Assembly: GCA_018650285.1 (NCBI GenBank)
Contig: JABIGF010000012.1
Coordinates: 1-46,215, forward strand
Source of the DNA: Methanobacteriota archaeon
GTDB lineage: Archaea > Thermoplasmatota > Poseidoniia > Poseidoniales > Thalassarchaeaceae
DNA length: 46,215 nt
Direction: 5' to 3'
A program made the translations under genes and the position numbers. The notes under the pieces were generated by a model. That model was not told the origin of the DNA, ran no database searches, and worked only from the letters and a program-made list of their open reading frames with translations. Below are positions 17,750 through 26,235 of the stretch, in pieces; the stretch's first letter is position 1; each line of letters starts with the position of its first letter.

Positions 17750-17871
17750 TTTTCACATGAAGAGCGAGTCTTGGCTATACTGCCACTTCACAAGATTTTG
17801 ATAATTGATGTTCAAAGTTGCATGATTGAAAAAGGGTGAGTAAGAAAGGACAGTATTCTCGGAGATATTTC

Positions 17872-17936
17872 GGGGTGGGGGTCTTCGAGGCCTTGTTCAT
17901 GGGTATTATCTGCCCCCATTCCAACTAACTTTTTTT
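17872..17936 (+). terminator. 10-bp stem followed by a T7 tract; terminator or end of a small RNA
   Basis: GGGGTGGGGG (17872-17881) pairs along its whole length with CCCCCATTCC (17913-17922), with two G-U pairs and a 31-nt loop. A run of seven T follows at 17930-17936. The T tract is the usual signal for archaeal termination. The 180 bases between tRNA-Arg and this point contain no convincing ORF. The element may end the tRNA transcript or a separate small RNA. Confidence 0.45.
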
Positions 17937-17986
17937 CAATTATTATTTGAAGTGATTTAATACCTATCCCCTTTGCCCGTTTGAAT

Positions 17987-18286
17987 ATGAGTGAAGTAAA
18001 TATTTTGAATTCTGCTTGGGTTGAAAAATTGAATGGGTGGTATCAGGGAATTATTATTGGTGGCCTATTTGCTCTAGTATTTTGGATATACTGTGAATCT
18101 TCATTGCCATCTGATGCTAATTGCGCATGGCTTGCAAGCCCTGGAACGGATTTCCTCGCATTCCTTGGTGCAGCACTTTGCATGTGGCGAGGAAAAGTGC
18201 ATAATGATTTCTTGGTAGCAGCGTTTGGTGCTTGCGTGACAGTAATTCACATCTGTCAATTTGTAGTAGCAAAGAGCTTGTTCTAA
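17987..18286 (+). CDS. Small membrane protein, 99 aa
   Basis: No family was recognised. ATG at 17987 is preferred over TTG at 17981. Three hydrophobic segments are visible: GIIIGGLFALVFWIY, FLAFLGAALCMWRG and FLVAAFGACVTVIHICQFVVA. The N terminus is short and soluble (MSEVNILNSAWVEKLNGW). The product is probably a three-span membrane protein. It lies downstream of the T7 element and 37 bp upstream of the thioesterase. Confidence 0.6.
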   Translation: MSEVNILNSAWVEKLNGWYQGIIIGGLFALVFWIYCESSLPSDANCAWLASPGTDFLAFLGAALCMWRGKVHNDFLVAAFGACVTVIHICQFVVAKSLF

Positions 18287-18323
18287 GCGGTTTGTTGATA
18301 GCCCATAATGCATCGGCAATGAC

Positions 18324-18737
18324 GTGGCAGTTGTATTGAGGAGGCGAGTTGATTGGCCTATGGTCGATGTTGCTCAAGTAGTATATTATCCACAATACTT
18401 TGATTTGGCGCACAGGTTTTTTGAAGAGTCTTGGGATACTATTTGTGGGTTCGATTATCCTACATTGACTACAATAAGGAAACTCGGATTTCCGGCAGTA
18501 CATACAGAGGGTGAGCATCTAGCGCCATTGAGGTATGGTGACGAGGTGGTCTGTACGCTTTGGATTGAACAAGTAGGGACCAAGTCGTGCACGTGGCGCT
18601 ATTCGTTTGAAAATCAAGATGGGTTATTGGCATGGGCCGGTCGTGTTGTTACCGTTTGTGTTGATTTAAACAACTTTGAATCAATTCCAATTCCTGAAGA
18701 AATAGCAGAATCTTTGCGTGTCTGCGGCAAGAATTGA
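18324..18737 (+). CDS. Hotdog-fold acyl-CoA thioesterase (4HBT family)
   Basis: 137 aa with a GTG start at 18324. The sequence RRRVDWPMVDVAQVVYYPQYFDLAHRFFEESWDTICG matches the 4HBT pattern, with an Asp in the active-site loop and the conserved Y-x-x-Y-F segment. LRYGDEVVCTLWIEQVGTKSCTWRYSF is the central sheet. Such enzymes hydrolyse acyl-CoA or aromatic acyl-CoA esters; the substrate is unknown. The downstream membrane protein starts with an overlap or within 3 bp, implying one transcript. Confidence 0.85.
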   Translation: MAVVLRRRVDWPMVDVAQVVYYPQYFDLAHRFFEESWDTICGFDYPTLTTIRKLGFPAVHTEGEHLAPLRYGDEVVCTLWIEQVGTKSCTWRYSFENQDGLLAWAGRVVTVCVDLNNFESIPIPEEIAESLRVCGKN

Positions 18738-18739
18738 AT

Positions 18740-19324
18740 ATGGTTAGTCGTTTTGACAACATCATGGACAGCGGCTTGCCTGATGATGTTCTTTCCAATG
18801 AACCGGTAATGCCAGAGATACCAATTAAGCCGAATAAGTCAATACCGGTTACAATAGGTGTGATCGAAATCATTGGTGCGATTCTACTGATGTTGTTTTC
18901 CATATCAATGATGTTTTCTTTGATGATGGCTGATACATTGGTGGAACAAATGACTGATGTTGATGCAACACAGTTTGAATTTATTATAGAATCTGGGCAA
19001 CTCCATTTCAATATAGGAATGTTTTTTCTTAGTTCAATTGCTTTATTTGTAGGCGGTGTCATGCTAATTAAGAAGCATTTTCGTGGCGTTTATGTGAGCG
19101 CTGGTGGTGGCGCTTTATTTGGATTAACATTGATTATTGGAGAAATTTGGATGGTTGTAATGGCCAAGAATAATGATGCGATTTCATATTCATTTGGCCC
19201 ATCGCTTGCAATTAATGGATTATGTGCAATCCTTTGTTTCTTATTCCCACTCATAATTTTGTTATTGCCACAAGGAAAGGCGGCACTTTCACCTATACGG
19301 CATTCAATAAACGAAGAGGAATAA
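18740..19324 (+). CDS. Multi-span membrane protein, 194 aa
   Basis: No family was recognised. ATG 18740 is preferred over TTG 18734, which would overlap the thioesterase stop. Residues 1-35 are soluble and Pro-rich. Four hydrophobic segments follow: IPVTIGVIEIIGAILLMLFSI, FNIGMFFLSSIALFVGGVML, GGALFGLTLIIGEIWMVVMA and GLCAILCFLFPLIILLL. A short polar tail ends in NEEE. It is convergent with the pentapeptide-repeat gene with no gap. Confidence 0.65.
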   Translation: MVSRFDNIMDSGLPDDVLSNEPVMPEIPIKPNKSIPVTIGVIEIIGAILLMLFSISMMFSLMMADTLVEQMTDVDATQFEFIIESGQLHFNIGMFFLSSIALFVGGVMLIKKHFRGVYVSAGGGALFGLTLIIGEIWMVVMAKNNDAISYSFGPSLAINGLCAILCFLFPLIILLLPQGKAALSPIRHSINEEE

Positions 19325-19750
19325 TCACTCGTTTTTGACGCGTGGCCATTTTTTCTCTAATGCTTTTGAAAGAGATGCATCCATCTTTGCATTCCACCAA
19401 TCGGCTCTTCTCCATATTGCATATCGTCCTCTGACGCCACGCATATCAGCACCCTCTAATTTTGCATCTTGCATATTTGAGAGGGAGAGTTTCGCTTTCA
19501 AAAATCGTGCATTTCGCATATCTGCCCCATCAAGAGCCGCTTTCATCAAATTCGCTCCAACAAAAGATGCTTTTCTTAAATCAGCACCTGTAAAATTAGC
19601 GCCCTCTAAATTGGCTCCATCAAAAATAGCCCGCTTTAGATTCGCTCCTTCAAAATCGGCATCAACTAAATCAGCGTCAATGAATGATTGAAAGGAGAAG
19701 TCCTTCTGGACTTCATTACTCAAAACTTCACTCCCTTGAACGGTTATCAA
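19325..19750 (-). CDS. Pentapeptide-repeat protein
   Basis: 141 aa. About 18 consecutive A(D/N)Lxx-type pentapeptides (for example DADFEGANLKRAIFDGANLE, then GANFTGADLRKASFVGANLM) form a right-handed quadrilateral beta-helix. The last about 35 residues are Trp/Arg-rich (AIWRRADWWNAKMDASLSKALEKKW). The apparent start is TTG at 19750, which overlaps the end of the upstream gene by 23 bp, so translation is probably coupled. Some family members mimic DNA and protect gyrase; nothing here proves that role. Confidence 0.85.
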   Translation of the reverse strand: MITVQGSEVLSNEVQKDFSFQSFIDADLVDADFEGANLKRAIFDGANLEGANFTGADLRKASFVGANLMKAALDGADMRNARFLKAKLSLSNMQDAKLEGADMRGVRGRYAIWRRADWWNAKMDASLSKALEKKWPRVKNE

Positions 19751-20252
19751 GGTGTGATCGCCCTTCAGTGGTTAGTACTGCGTAGCGGTTCTTTCGGTTT
19801 CCGTCGCCACCAGGGTACTCAATGAAATGGCGCTCACGTAGGCGGTTAAGGTAGAGGCTTAGGTTGCCGGGTGGTTCCATCCCTGCATCAATGAATAGTC
19901 CTTCAATAACACGAGGAGGTGAGTCGTGTACACCTTCTACTTCGCGAAGGTATTGAATTGCTGCTAACACTTGTTCAGGCTTGCGGGAGAGGTTGTTCTT
20001 TTGGCAGAGAGTTTGGAATGCTGCCCCTCTTTCTGGTAATCCTGATTCTTCAGCTGCTCGGCGGGCTGCTTGGATAGCAATTTCACGTGCGGTTCTAATG
20101 GCTGCGAGAGCAGTTGACCAACTTTCTTCTTTAATGCGAGTTGCCATTATAGAATCAATTTCCTTAGCACTTCCTGTTAAGTCGATGTCAACATCCCCAA
20201 CTTGAACAATTATTCGGTTCTGAACTTCTGTTGCTACATCTCCGCTAGTCAT
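19728..20252 (-). CDS. Hypothetical protein with C-terminal winged-helix-like domain
   Basis: 174 aa. The first half has a strand-rich start (NRIIVQVGDVDIDLTGSAKEIDSIM) and an Ala/Arg-rich helix (ALAAIRTAREIAIQAARRAAEESG). The second half fits a winged helix (QVLAAIQYLREVEGVHDSPPRVIEGLFIDAGMEPPGNLSLYLNRLRERHFIEYPG), ending in a wing with NRKNRYAVLTTEGRSHL. It may be a DNA-binding regulator. It is the first gene of a two-gene unit with the pentapeptide protein. It is divergent from the surface-protein gene across a 252-bp AT-rich region. Confidence 0.65.
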   Translation of the reverse strand: MTSGDVATEVQNRIIVQVGDVDIDLTGSAKEIDSIMATRIKEESWSTALAAIRTAREIAIQAARRAAEESGLPERGAAFQTLCQKNNLSRKPEQVLAAIQYLREVEGVHDSPPRVIEGLFIDAGMEPPGNLSLYLNRLRERHFIEYPGGDGNRKNRYAVLTTEGRSHLDNRSRE

Positions 20253-20504
20253 GGTAATCCGCTTGCCAAACGAGTCGGGAGGTTATTTTAATCGTTCCGT
20301 CTGTATCTATTTCAATGTTCAATAAAATAAACAAGTAATACCATTTGTTGAAACTGTCTATTTTTTCTAAAATAACAGATAATAACAAGTTAAAGTAGAG
20401 ATATGGTGGGTATAATAGTGATTTAATAATGATGTTTGTATTCATTATGTTGGCGAAAATGACTTGATAGTTGAACACACCCGCAATAGTACCGAGGGAA
20501 CCCA

Positions 20505-23500
20505 ATGTCTAGTGCGAAGGTCTCAATCTCACCCTTTATTATTGTAGGATTTATGCTAATATCGGTCTTGTCTCCGTTTGCAAATTTTGCTACCGCCGGC
20601 AGTGGTCAAGGTATCATTACAGCCTTTGCCGATGGAAATAATTCAGCCTCAGTACTTCTTGATGGCGGGATTACAAATAGTGATGTCGCTATTGAATTTG
20701 AACGTAATTCAACTATAGTAAATGCCGTTTTTGATATTTCATATGACACGAGTTCTTCTTCACCTGGTGTTGTTACTCTTGATATTAGTGAAGACGGTCA
20801 ATACGAGTGGGCGTGGGATGGTCAAGGTTACGGAAATCTTGGCGAACAAACAAAGTTCAGTAATGATGCATCATCTTCATCTGCAACAGTAAATTCTAGC
20901 GGAAACATTCTAGCAGATATTTTCCTACCATCTAATGCTCAGATTCAATATGCAGAGATGTATGCAGAGTATTCACCAGATTATGGCGGCGGTTTTGTCG
21001 CTACGGGGGCAATTGATTCTCTTGCAGTCGGGGATGTTGACAGTGATGGCCTTCCTGAACCGATATTTTTGCAACGTGCTCACACTTGGCTGAATGGGAC
21101 AACAAGTCCTGCAGTTGGAACTTATGATTGGAATGTTAGTGCCGGTTTTTCGAACATTACTTGGCAATCCATTTGTGATGGTGCGTCTTCAATTGAGGTT
21201 GCTGATTTCAATGGCGATAGCATGGTTGATGTTGCTGGTTTGGACCAAGCTAATGGCAGCGCCTGTTTGCTCATTTCTTTGGCAAATGGTTCTTGGGCAA
21301 GCAACACAAATCTTACACTTGGTGTAGGTGCAAATGGAATTGGTAGCGGTGATATGGATGGTGATGGTGATGCAGAAATCATTTCGATTCATGGTGATGG
21401 GAATCTCAGAGAATTCATTTTTAATAATCAAAATGGTTCATTTGGATTGGGCGCATCTACTATTGTAAGTGCAAATTCGACAACAATGCCTGCAACACTT
21501 GGAGGTTTAGCAATTGGCCAGTTCTGGGGTAATGGTAGTGATACTGTGGCAGTTTCAGATAGTATGGATGGGCATGTTACAATGTGGAATAGTTCTAGCG
21601 GGTCGTGGATCCCTAGTGCCCCGGGTTTGTCATTTGATTGCATTCAAGATTCAATGATTCCTCTAGATTGGAATGGTGATGGATTTCTTGATCTTCTTGG
21701 AAATGCAAATCTCGGTAGTGTTTGCACCGCCACTTTCAATGGTACAGGTTGGTCAACAAACCTAACTTCTTTTACATCTCTGAATAATTATGTGGTTGGG
21801 GATTGGAATGGCAATGGAAGTAGTGACCTTATCCAATCAGTATCTGGTACTAATGATGGTAATGATTCTACTCATACTGGGTATCTTGAGGTTAAGCCAT
21901 TTGGTGTAAATGGCAGCGTTGAGGCTGCATCTTCAACAATGTTTGCTCATACACATCCCTCCGAAATATTACTTGCCGATATGGATGGAGATGGCCTTTC
22001 AGAACATCTTGTTGTTGCTGGAGAGTCTTCAGTTGGGCTCTTCATTGCTGGTTGGCATGAAGTTTCTCTTGATTTTGATAGCGACAACAATCCAGAGGGC
22101 TACATGATTGGGTTTGCTGGCGATGGCCAAAGCGGGGTGGAAAAACTCAATTGGACTGACGTGGGTAACATTTCTGCAACATTGATGCAAACATATTCGG
22201 GAATTTTTGGGCAATTCGATGTTTTTGGTACTGAGATTTCAACTCTTAGGCCGATGGGATTTTCGGTTGGAGATGGAACAATTTCATTGAGTCAAATGAA
22301 TATTACTTATGATGTGACTATTCAAATAGATTCTAATCCAAGTATGGGTAATTTGTCTAATGTATTCAATTCAATGATGTTGCCTGGGGCTGGAAACTTC
22401 AATGTTAGTTTACCAATCAATTCTACCTCTCCTGGAATATTAACTTTAGACAGTGTGTCAATCGAATGGGTTGATGGGATGGCAAACCAAGTTTATCGCG
22501 ACGCACCAGTTTTCTTGGACCAAAGGGTATTTTGGGATTCTGCTGAAAATCAACATGTAGTAATGCTATTTTGGGATAATTTTTCTGTGACATACCCTGA
22601 TTTATTGAGTTATCAATTGTATAGGTGGGAAAATGGCGCATCGTCGAATATTAACACACCATATGAGACAATGATACCAGACAACAGGACTTTTGATATG
22701 AATCAGGTTTCTGGTAAGACTTGGGATTATGTCGTGCGGGCGGTGTTTCAGAATGGGATTTATTCAAATTATTCCAATGTCATTACCGTGAATGTCCCAT
22801 CGGCAGAAGCAACGGATGAGGAAGCTCCAGCAGCAGTTGCTTCTGTTACTGCAGTTGATGTTCCTAATGATGAAGGTGGAATGATTGTAGTTAATTGGGA
22901 TGTCAGTATTTCTAGTGATGTCGAATGGTATGCAATATATGTTGATACATCACAAATAAGTGACGTTACAGGCATGGTTGAAGTTGCCAATTATTCCGTT
23001 TATGAGGGTGTGTATTCATTTAATTATAGCACACCATCAGATGGCGTCGATTACTACTTTGGAGTTATTTGTGGCGATCTAGCCGGTAATGTGAATTGGA
23101 CTGTGACTAATTCTGCTGCCACCTTTTCACAAAACAATTCGTTGCGTTCAACATCAATGTCATTACAAGTTGTTACTGATGGTAGCGGAGGGGATATTGT
23201 GGCAACTGCCGGTAATCCTCTATCAATTTCTGGACAAATAAATAGCATGGGTGAAGCCGTATCCTTTGCATCATATTCAGTAGATATTGATGCCGGCACC
23301 CCATTTTCTGTAATCAATCTCAATGGTGTTACTGATGTAAATGGAACCTTTTCTCATCAATGGAGTGATTGGTTAGATTTTGAAAACGAACACGGTGTTC
23401 TTGTTGGTGCCATTTCGATTGATGCAACATATGTTGGTGGCGTTTGGGGCGCAGATTCTCAACCTCTTGCAGGCTCATCAGCAAGTGAGTCGATATTGGC

Positions 23501-24674
23501 AACAACATCTGCAATGTTGTCTGTAACTCCTGCATTATTACAGTTGGATAGTAATGGTCAAGGAATAGTCACAATCAGTTTAACAGCAGACAACACACTT
23601 GAACAAAGTTTGCTAAATCAAATTACAATTGATTATCAAATTGGTAATGAAACTAATCAAGCAATTGGTGATTCTGGGACTCTTGGATTAACTGCAGGAA
23701 CAGTTGATTTGGGAATTAATTATCCAATCGGTGGTGAATTGGACATTAGTTTGTCAACCATACCATCGTGGTTGGTTTTGCCAAGTTCAAGTGCGAGGGT
23801 GATTTTATTTCCGCCACCTCTCAGTGATGGGCCAGGTGATAACGGGTCAGAAACTACAGAATTGATACCAGTAAATTGGTCTTGTGAGGGCAGTTTGTGG
23901 GAGGTTGTAGAAAATGGTACAATGGTATCTAATACTTGCATTGTTGGTAACCCGAATGATATGCTTGCCCATATTGAAATGGCGATTGTTGGGCCAACTG
24001 GTTTAGAGGTGATGGCCGTTCCAACTTCTGCATCGATTTTTGCAGATAGCAGTAAAGAGATTCAAATTTCATTGACGGCACCGTTAGGGATGGCGGCAGG
24101 AAATTATTCTTTAGATGTTGAAATTGATATGACGGCTGCAGGATATAATGATAGTCAAGTTTCTGAAACAATTGATATTACGGTAATTGCTGAAGCAACC
24201 AATAATGGTGGAAATAATGGGGGGCAAAATCAACCTCCAGCAAATAATAATCCTGAGAGCTCAGGTATGTCACCAACATTATTGGGAATAATTGCTGTAG
24301 TAATCATTGCTTTAGCCGCTGTTGGATTTGTTGTATTACGTAGAATATCTAGTAGCGATGAATTTGATGAAGATGATGAATGGGAGGGTGAGTATGATGA
24401 TGACGATGATTACGAAGAGGAAGCACCTATTCGTAGAAAACCAAAGGTCCTCCATTCAGCAGCAGCACTTCAATCAATGAATGATGATTATGATGATTAT
24501 GAAGAACCTGAAGTCCAAGAAGAGGCTTATGATGATGCCTTTGATGAAGAAGATTACACTCAATCAGATGATTATCACATGGACGATGACGGCACTGAGT
24601 GGTGGAAAGATGAACTAGGTGTTTGGTGGTATAGATATTCAGATGAAGAGGAGTGGTCTGAGTTCATTGAGTGA
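20505..24674 (+). CDS. Giant surface protein with FG-GAP/VCBS repeats, membrane anchor, acidic and Trp-rich tail
   Basis: 1,389 aa. The signal peptide is about residues 1-31 (IVGFMLISVLSPFANFATA). Residues about 165-510 hold at least six FG-GAP/VCBS-type calcium loops, such as VGDVDSDGLPEP, VADFNGDSMVDV, GDMDGDGDAEI and LDWNGDGFLDL, which suggest a beta-propeller. Ig/Fn3-like sheets follow, including a likely Fn3 domain near 765-870. A linker NNGGNNGGQNQPP leads to one membrane span near 1256-1278. The cytosolic tail is very acidic (many DDDD/EEE) and ends in a Trp-rich module (DDGTEWWKDELGVWWYRYSDEEEW). Probably an adhesion or surface-architecture protein. Confidence 0.85.
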   Translation: MSSAKVSISPFIIVGFMLISVLSPFANFATAGSGQGIITAFADGNNSASVLLDGGITNSDVAIEFERNSTIVNAVFDISYDTSSSSPGVVTLDISEDGQYEWAWDGQGYGNLGEQTKFSNDASSSSATVNSSGNILADIFLPSNAQIQYAEMYAEYSPDYGGGFVATGAIDSLAVGDVDSDGLPEPIFLQRAHTWLNGTTSPAVGTYDWNVSAGFSNITWQSICDGASSIEVADFNGDSMVDVAGLDQANGSACLLISLANGSWASNTNLTLGVGANGIGSGDMDGDGDAEIISIHGDGNLREFIFNNQNGSFGLGASTIVSANSTTMPATLGGLAIGQFWGNGSDTVAVSDSMDGHVTMWNSSSGSWIPSAPGLSFDCIQDSMIPLDWNGDGFLDLLGNANLGSVCTATFNGTGWSTNLTSFTSLNNYVVGDWNGNGSSDLIQSVSGTNDGNDSTHTGYLEVKPFGVNGSVEAASSTMFAHTHPSEILLADMDGDGLSEHLVVAGESSVGLFIAGWHEVSLDFDSDNNPEGYMIGFAGDGQSGVEKLNWTDVGNISATLMQTYSGIFGQFDVFGTEISTLRPMGFSVGDGTISLSQMNITYDVTIQIDSNPSMGNLSNVFNSMMLPGAGNFNVSLPINSTSPGILTLDSVSIEWVDGMANQVYRDAPVFLDQRVFWDSAENQHVVMLFWDNFSVTYPDLLSYQLYRWENGASSNINTPYETMIPDNRTFDMNQVSGKTWDYVVRAVFQNGIYSNYSNVITVNVPSAEATDEEAPAAVASVTAVDVPNDEGGMIVVNWDVSISSDVEWYAIYVDTSQISDVTGMVEVANYSVYEGVYSFNYSTPSDGVDYYFGVICGDLAGNVNWTVTNSAATFSQNNSLRSTSMSLQVVTDGSGGDIVATAGNPLSISGQINSMGEAVSFASYSVDIDAGTPFSVINLNGVTDVNGTFSHQWSDWLDFENEHGVLVGAISIDATYVGGVWGADSQPLAGSSASESILATTSAMLSVTPALLQLDSNGQGIVTISLTADNTLEQSLLNQITIDYQIGNETNQAIGDSGTLGLTAGTVDLGINYPIGGELDISLSTIPSWLVLPSSSARVILFPPPLSDGPGDNGSETTELIPVNWSCEGSLWEVVENGTMVSNTCIVGNPNDMLAHIEMAIVGPTGLEVMAVPTSASIFADSSKEIQISLTAPLGMAAGNYSLDVEIDMTAAGYNDSQVSETIDITVIAEATNNGGNNGGQNQPPANNNPESSGMSPTLLGIIAVVIIALAAVGFVVLRRISSSDEFDEDDEWEGEYDDDDDYEEEAPIRRKPKVLHSAAALQSMNDDYDDYEEPEVQEEAYDDAFDEEDYTQSDDYHMDDDGTEWWKDELGVWWYRYSDEEEWSEFIE

Positions 24675-24715
24675 GCGCTCAGGTTTTTCAAGGGGCAGCA
24701 ATACGGGTGTATTAG

Positions 24716-25486
24716 ATGAGTGAAAATGACAATCATGGTTTTCCTCTTGTCCTTCACAAGGATGCAAACCCAGAATCGACTGGTGGCGTAGCAATTTGTG
24801 GTTTTTCCAATGTAGGGATGGTTGGGAGCATCGCTACTAGTCATATCGTGAAAGCATTAGGGATGAAGCAACTTGGGACAGTTATTGACCGAGATTTCCC
24901 TCCAGTAGCATTGATTCAAAATGAAGTCCCTCAACATCCAGTAAGGGTCTATCAAAGTGATGGGGTAGGGGTATTTACTTCTGATTTACAATTCCCTGGG
25001 CATACTGATGTGAAATTTGCTGAAACCGTTCTTGAGTGGTTCACTGAAGGTGGCTTTAGCCGACTAATTGTGATAGATGGTATAGTAACGGGTGAATTGG
25101 CTGATAAAGAGGAAGGGGAACTGTTTGGCGTTGCTTCCACAGAAGTTGGAAGAGGTAGATTACGGGATGCTCAAGTTGAACCAGTAAAGCAAGGCATAGT
25201 TGCTGGGATTTCTGGTTGGTTATTAGCTGAAGGAGATAGACGAGGATTTGATGTTACTGCGTTATTGGCAGAATGTAATCCTATGTATCCTGATGCGCGG
25301 GCTGCAGCGATTGCTACTGAAGCGCTCAGTGATTTGATAGATGTTGATATCCCGCTTGATGATTTGATGGCCGATGCTCGTAGGATAGAGGACAATGTGC
25401 GGCAAATGTTTGAGTTATCAAAGAATTTACTTCCCGCTCCAGATGCTGAATTTGAAGTCAATGAAGGCGATCCTATGATTGGCTAG
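24716..25486 (+). CDS. PAC2-family protein (proteasome assembly chaperone-like), paralogue 2
   Basis: 256 aa. It has the PAC2 signature GGVAICGFSNVGMVGSIATSHIVKALGMKQLGTVIDRDFPPVALI, then HPVRVYQSDGVGVFTSDLQFPG. Its late segment is GIVAGISGWLLAEGDRRGFDVTALLAECNPMYPDARAAAIATEAL. That segment aligns well with the first PAC2 protein (11527-12318), including the AxxNPxxPDARAAAxxxExL core. The two are paralogues. The short upstream gap after the surface protein (41 bp) suggests but does not prove co-transcription. Confidence 0.88.
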   Translation: MSENDNHGFPLVLHKDANPESTGGVAICGFSNVGMVGSIATSHIVKALGMKQLGTVIDRDFPPVALIQNEVPQHPVRVYQSDGVGVFTSDLQFPGHTDVKFAETVLEWFTEGGFSRLIVIDGIVTGELADKEEGELFGVASTEVGRGRLRDAQVEPVKQGIVAGISGWLLAEGDRRGFDVTALLAECNPMYPDARAAAIATEALSDLIDVDIPLDDLMADARRIEDNVRQMFELSKNLLPAPDAEFEVNEGDPMIG

Positions 25487-25596
25487 ATTGTGGAAACGGT
25501 GGGGTAATCTTATTTTTCAAAATATCAGTTTTATTTAGCAATTTGTGAGGTAATAAAGACACTCAATTCCATCAAATGTTATCCGTGATTATAAAT

Positions 25597-26157
25597 TCAG
25601 TAGAATGGTTTACTTCCTGCGGCATGATTTGTTGCATCGGTTATTTTGGTAATTTCAGGCAATTTACCCATAATCATTTTTTCAACGCCGTTTTTCAAAG
25701 TGGCATCAACCGCTGAACACCCTTGGCATCCTCCACCAAAAGAGACGACAACCTCTCCATCAGATACATCAACAAGTAAGACCTTTCCACCGTGAGATGC
25801 TACTGCTGGGTTCACTTCTTCATCAATGATTGTTTGAACTTGTAGTGCTAGTTCATCTTGCCAAAGTGGGTTTGGGTTATCAAAATCAAATCCACCACCC
25901 ATTAGTGTCTCTTTGAATCCAAGAGTAACACCTTCCATGTATGGAACACTGGATTGTGAAATGAAAACAGTCCACCCGTCCACTTCAAAAGATTGATCGG
26001 TATCCTCTTTTTCAGATACGGGAATTAGTTGAAGGTCATATTGAAAACCATTAGGCCCTCTTCCGATAATAGAAATTTTTAGTGCTAAAGATGGTTCATC
26101 TGAACCGGCTGCGAACTCATCGAGTTTTTCTTTAGCGAGGTTGGATAAAGTGAGCAA
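25597..26157 (-). CDS. nfuA: Fe-S scaffold/carrier NfuA-type protein
   Basis: 186 aa with a TTG start at 26157; no in-frame ATG precedes the domain. Residues 1-95 form a degenerate A-type (HesB/IscA-like) domain, with GFQYDLQLIP and YMEGVTLGFKETLMGGGFDFDNPN but lacking the classic cysteines. Residues about 100-175 are a NifU C-terminal domain with the CxxC pair C144/C147 (GGGCQGCSAVD), which carries a 4Fe-4S cluster between subunits. This two-domain layout is the NfuA form. It is convergent with the PAC2 gene; 110 bp of AT-rich sequence separate them. Confidence 0.9.
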   Translation of the reverse strand: MLTLSNLAKEKLDEFAAGSDEPSLALKISIIGRGPNGFQYDLQLIPVSEKEDTDQSFEVDGWTVFISQSSVPYMEGVTLGFKETLMGGGFDFDNPNPLWQDELALQVQTIIDEEVNPAVASHGGKVLLVDVSDGEVVVSFGGGCQGCSAVDATLKNGVEKMIMGKLPEITKITDATNHAAGSKPFY

Positions 26158-26221
26158 CGGGGGAACCCTCCAATGGAAGGCCCCCCCGCCGCATCGTTTT
26201 AATCTGCGCTAAGAGCAGATT
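26158..26221 (-). promoter_or_regulatory. Promoter region of nfuA with two inverted repeats
   Basis: Between the nfuA start and the secreted-protein stop lie two inverted repeats. An imperfect hairpin at 26158-26188 (CGGGGG...CCCCCG ends) directly touches the TTG start. A 7-bp repeat, AATCTGC/GCAGATT, sits at 26201-26221. On the minus strand the second contains GATTAAAAC, a TATA-like element. With the usual spacing, transcription would start near 26174, so the first repeat is more likely a DNA element than part of a long leader. Confidence 0.35.
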
Positions 26222-26235
26222 GGCATTCATCCTAC

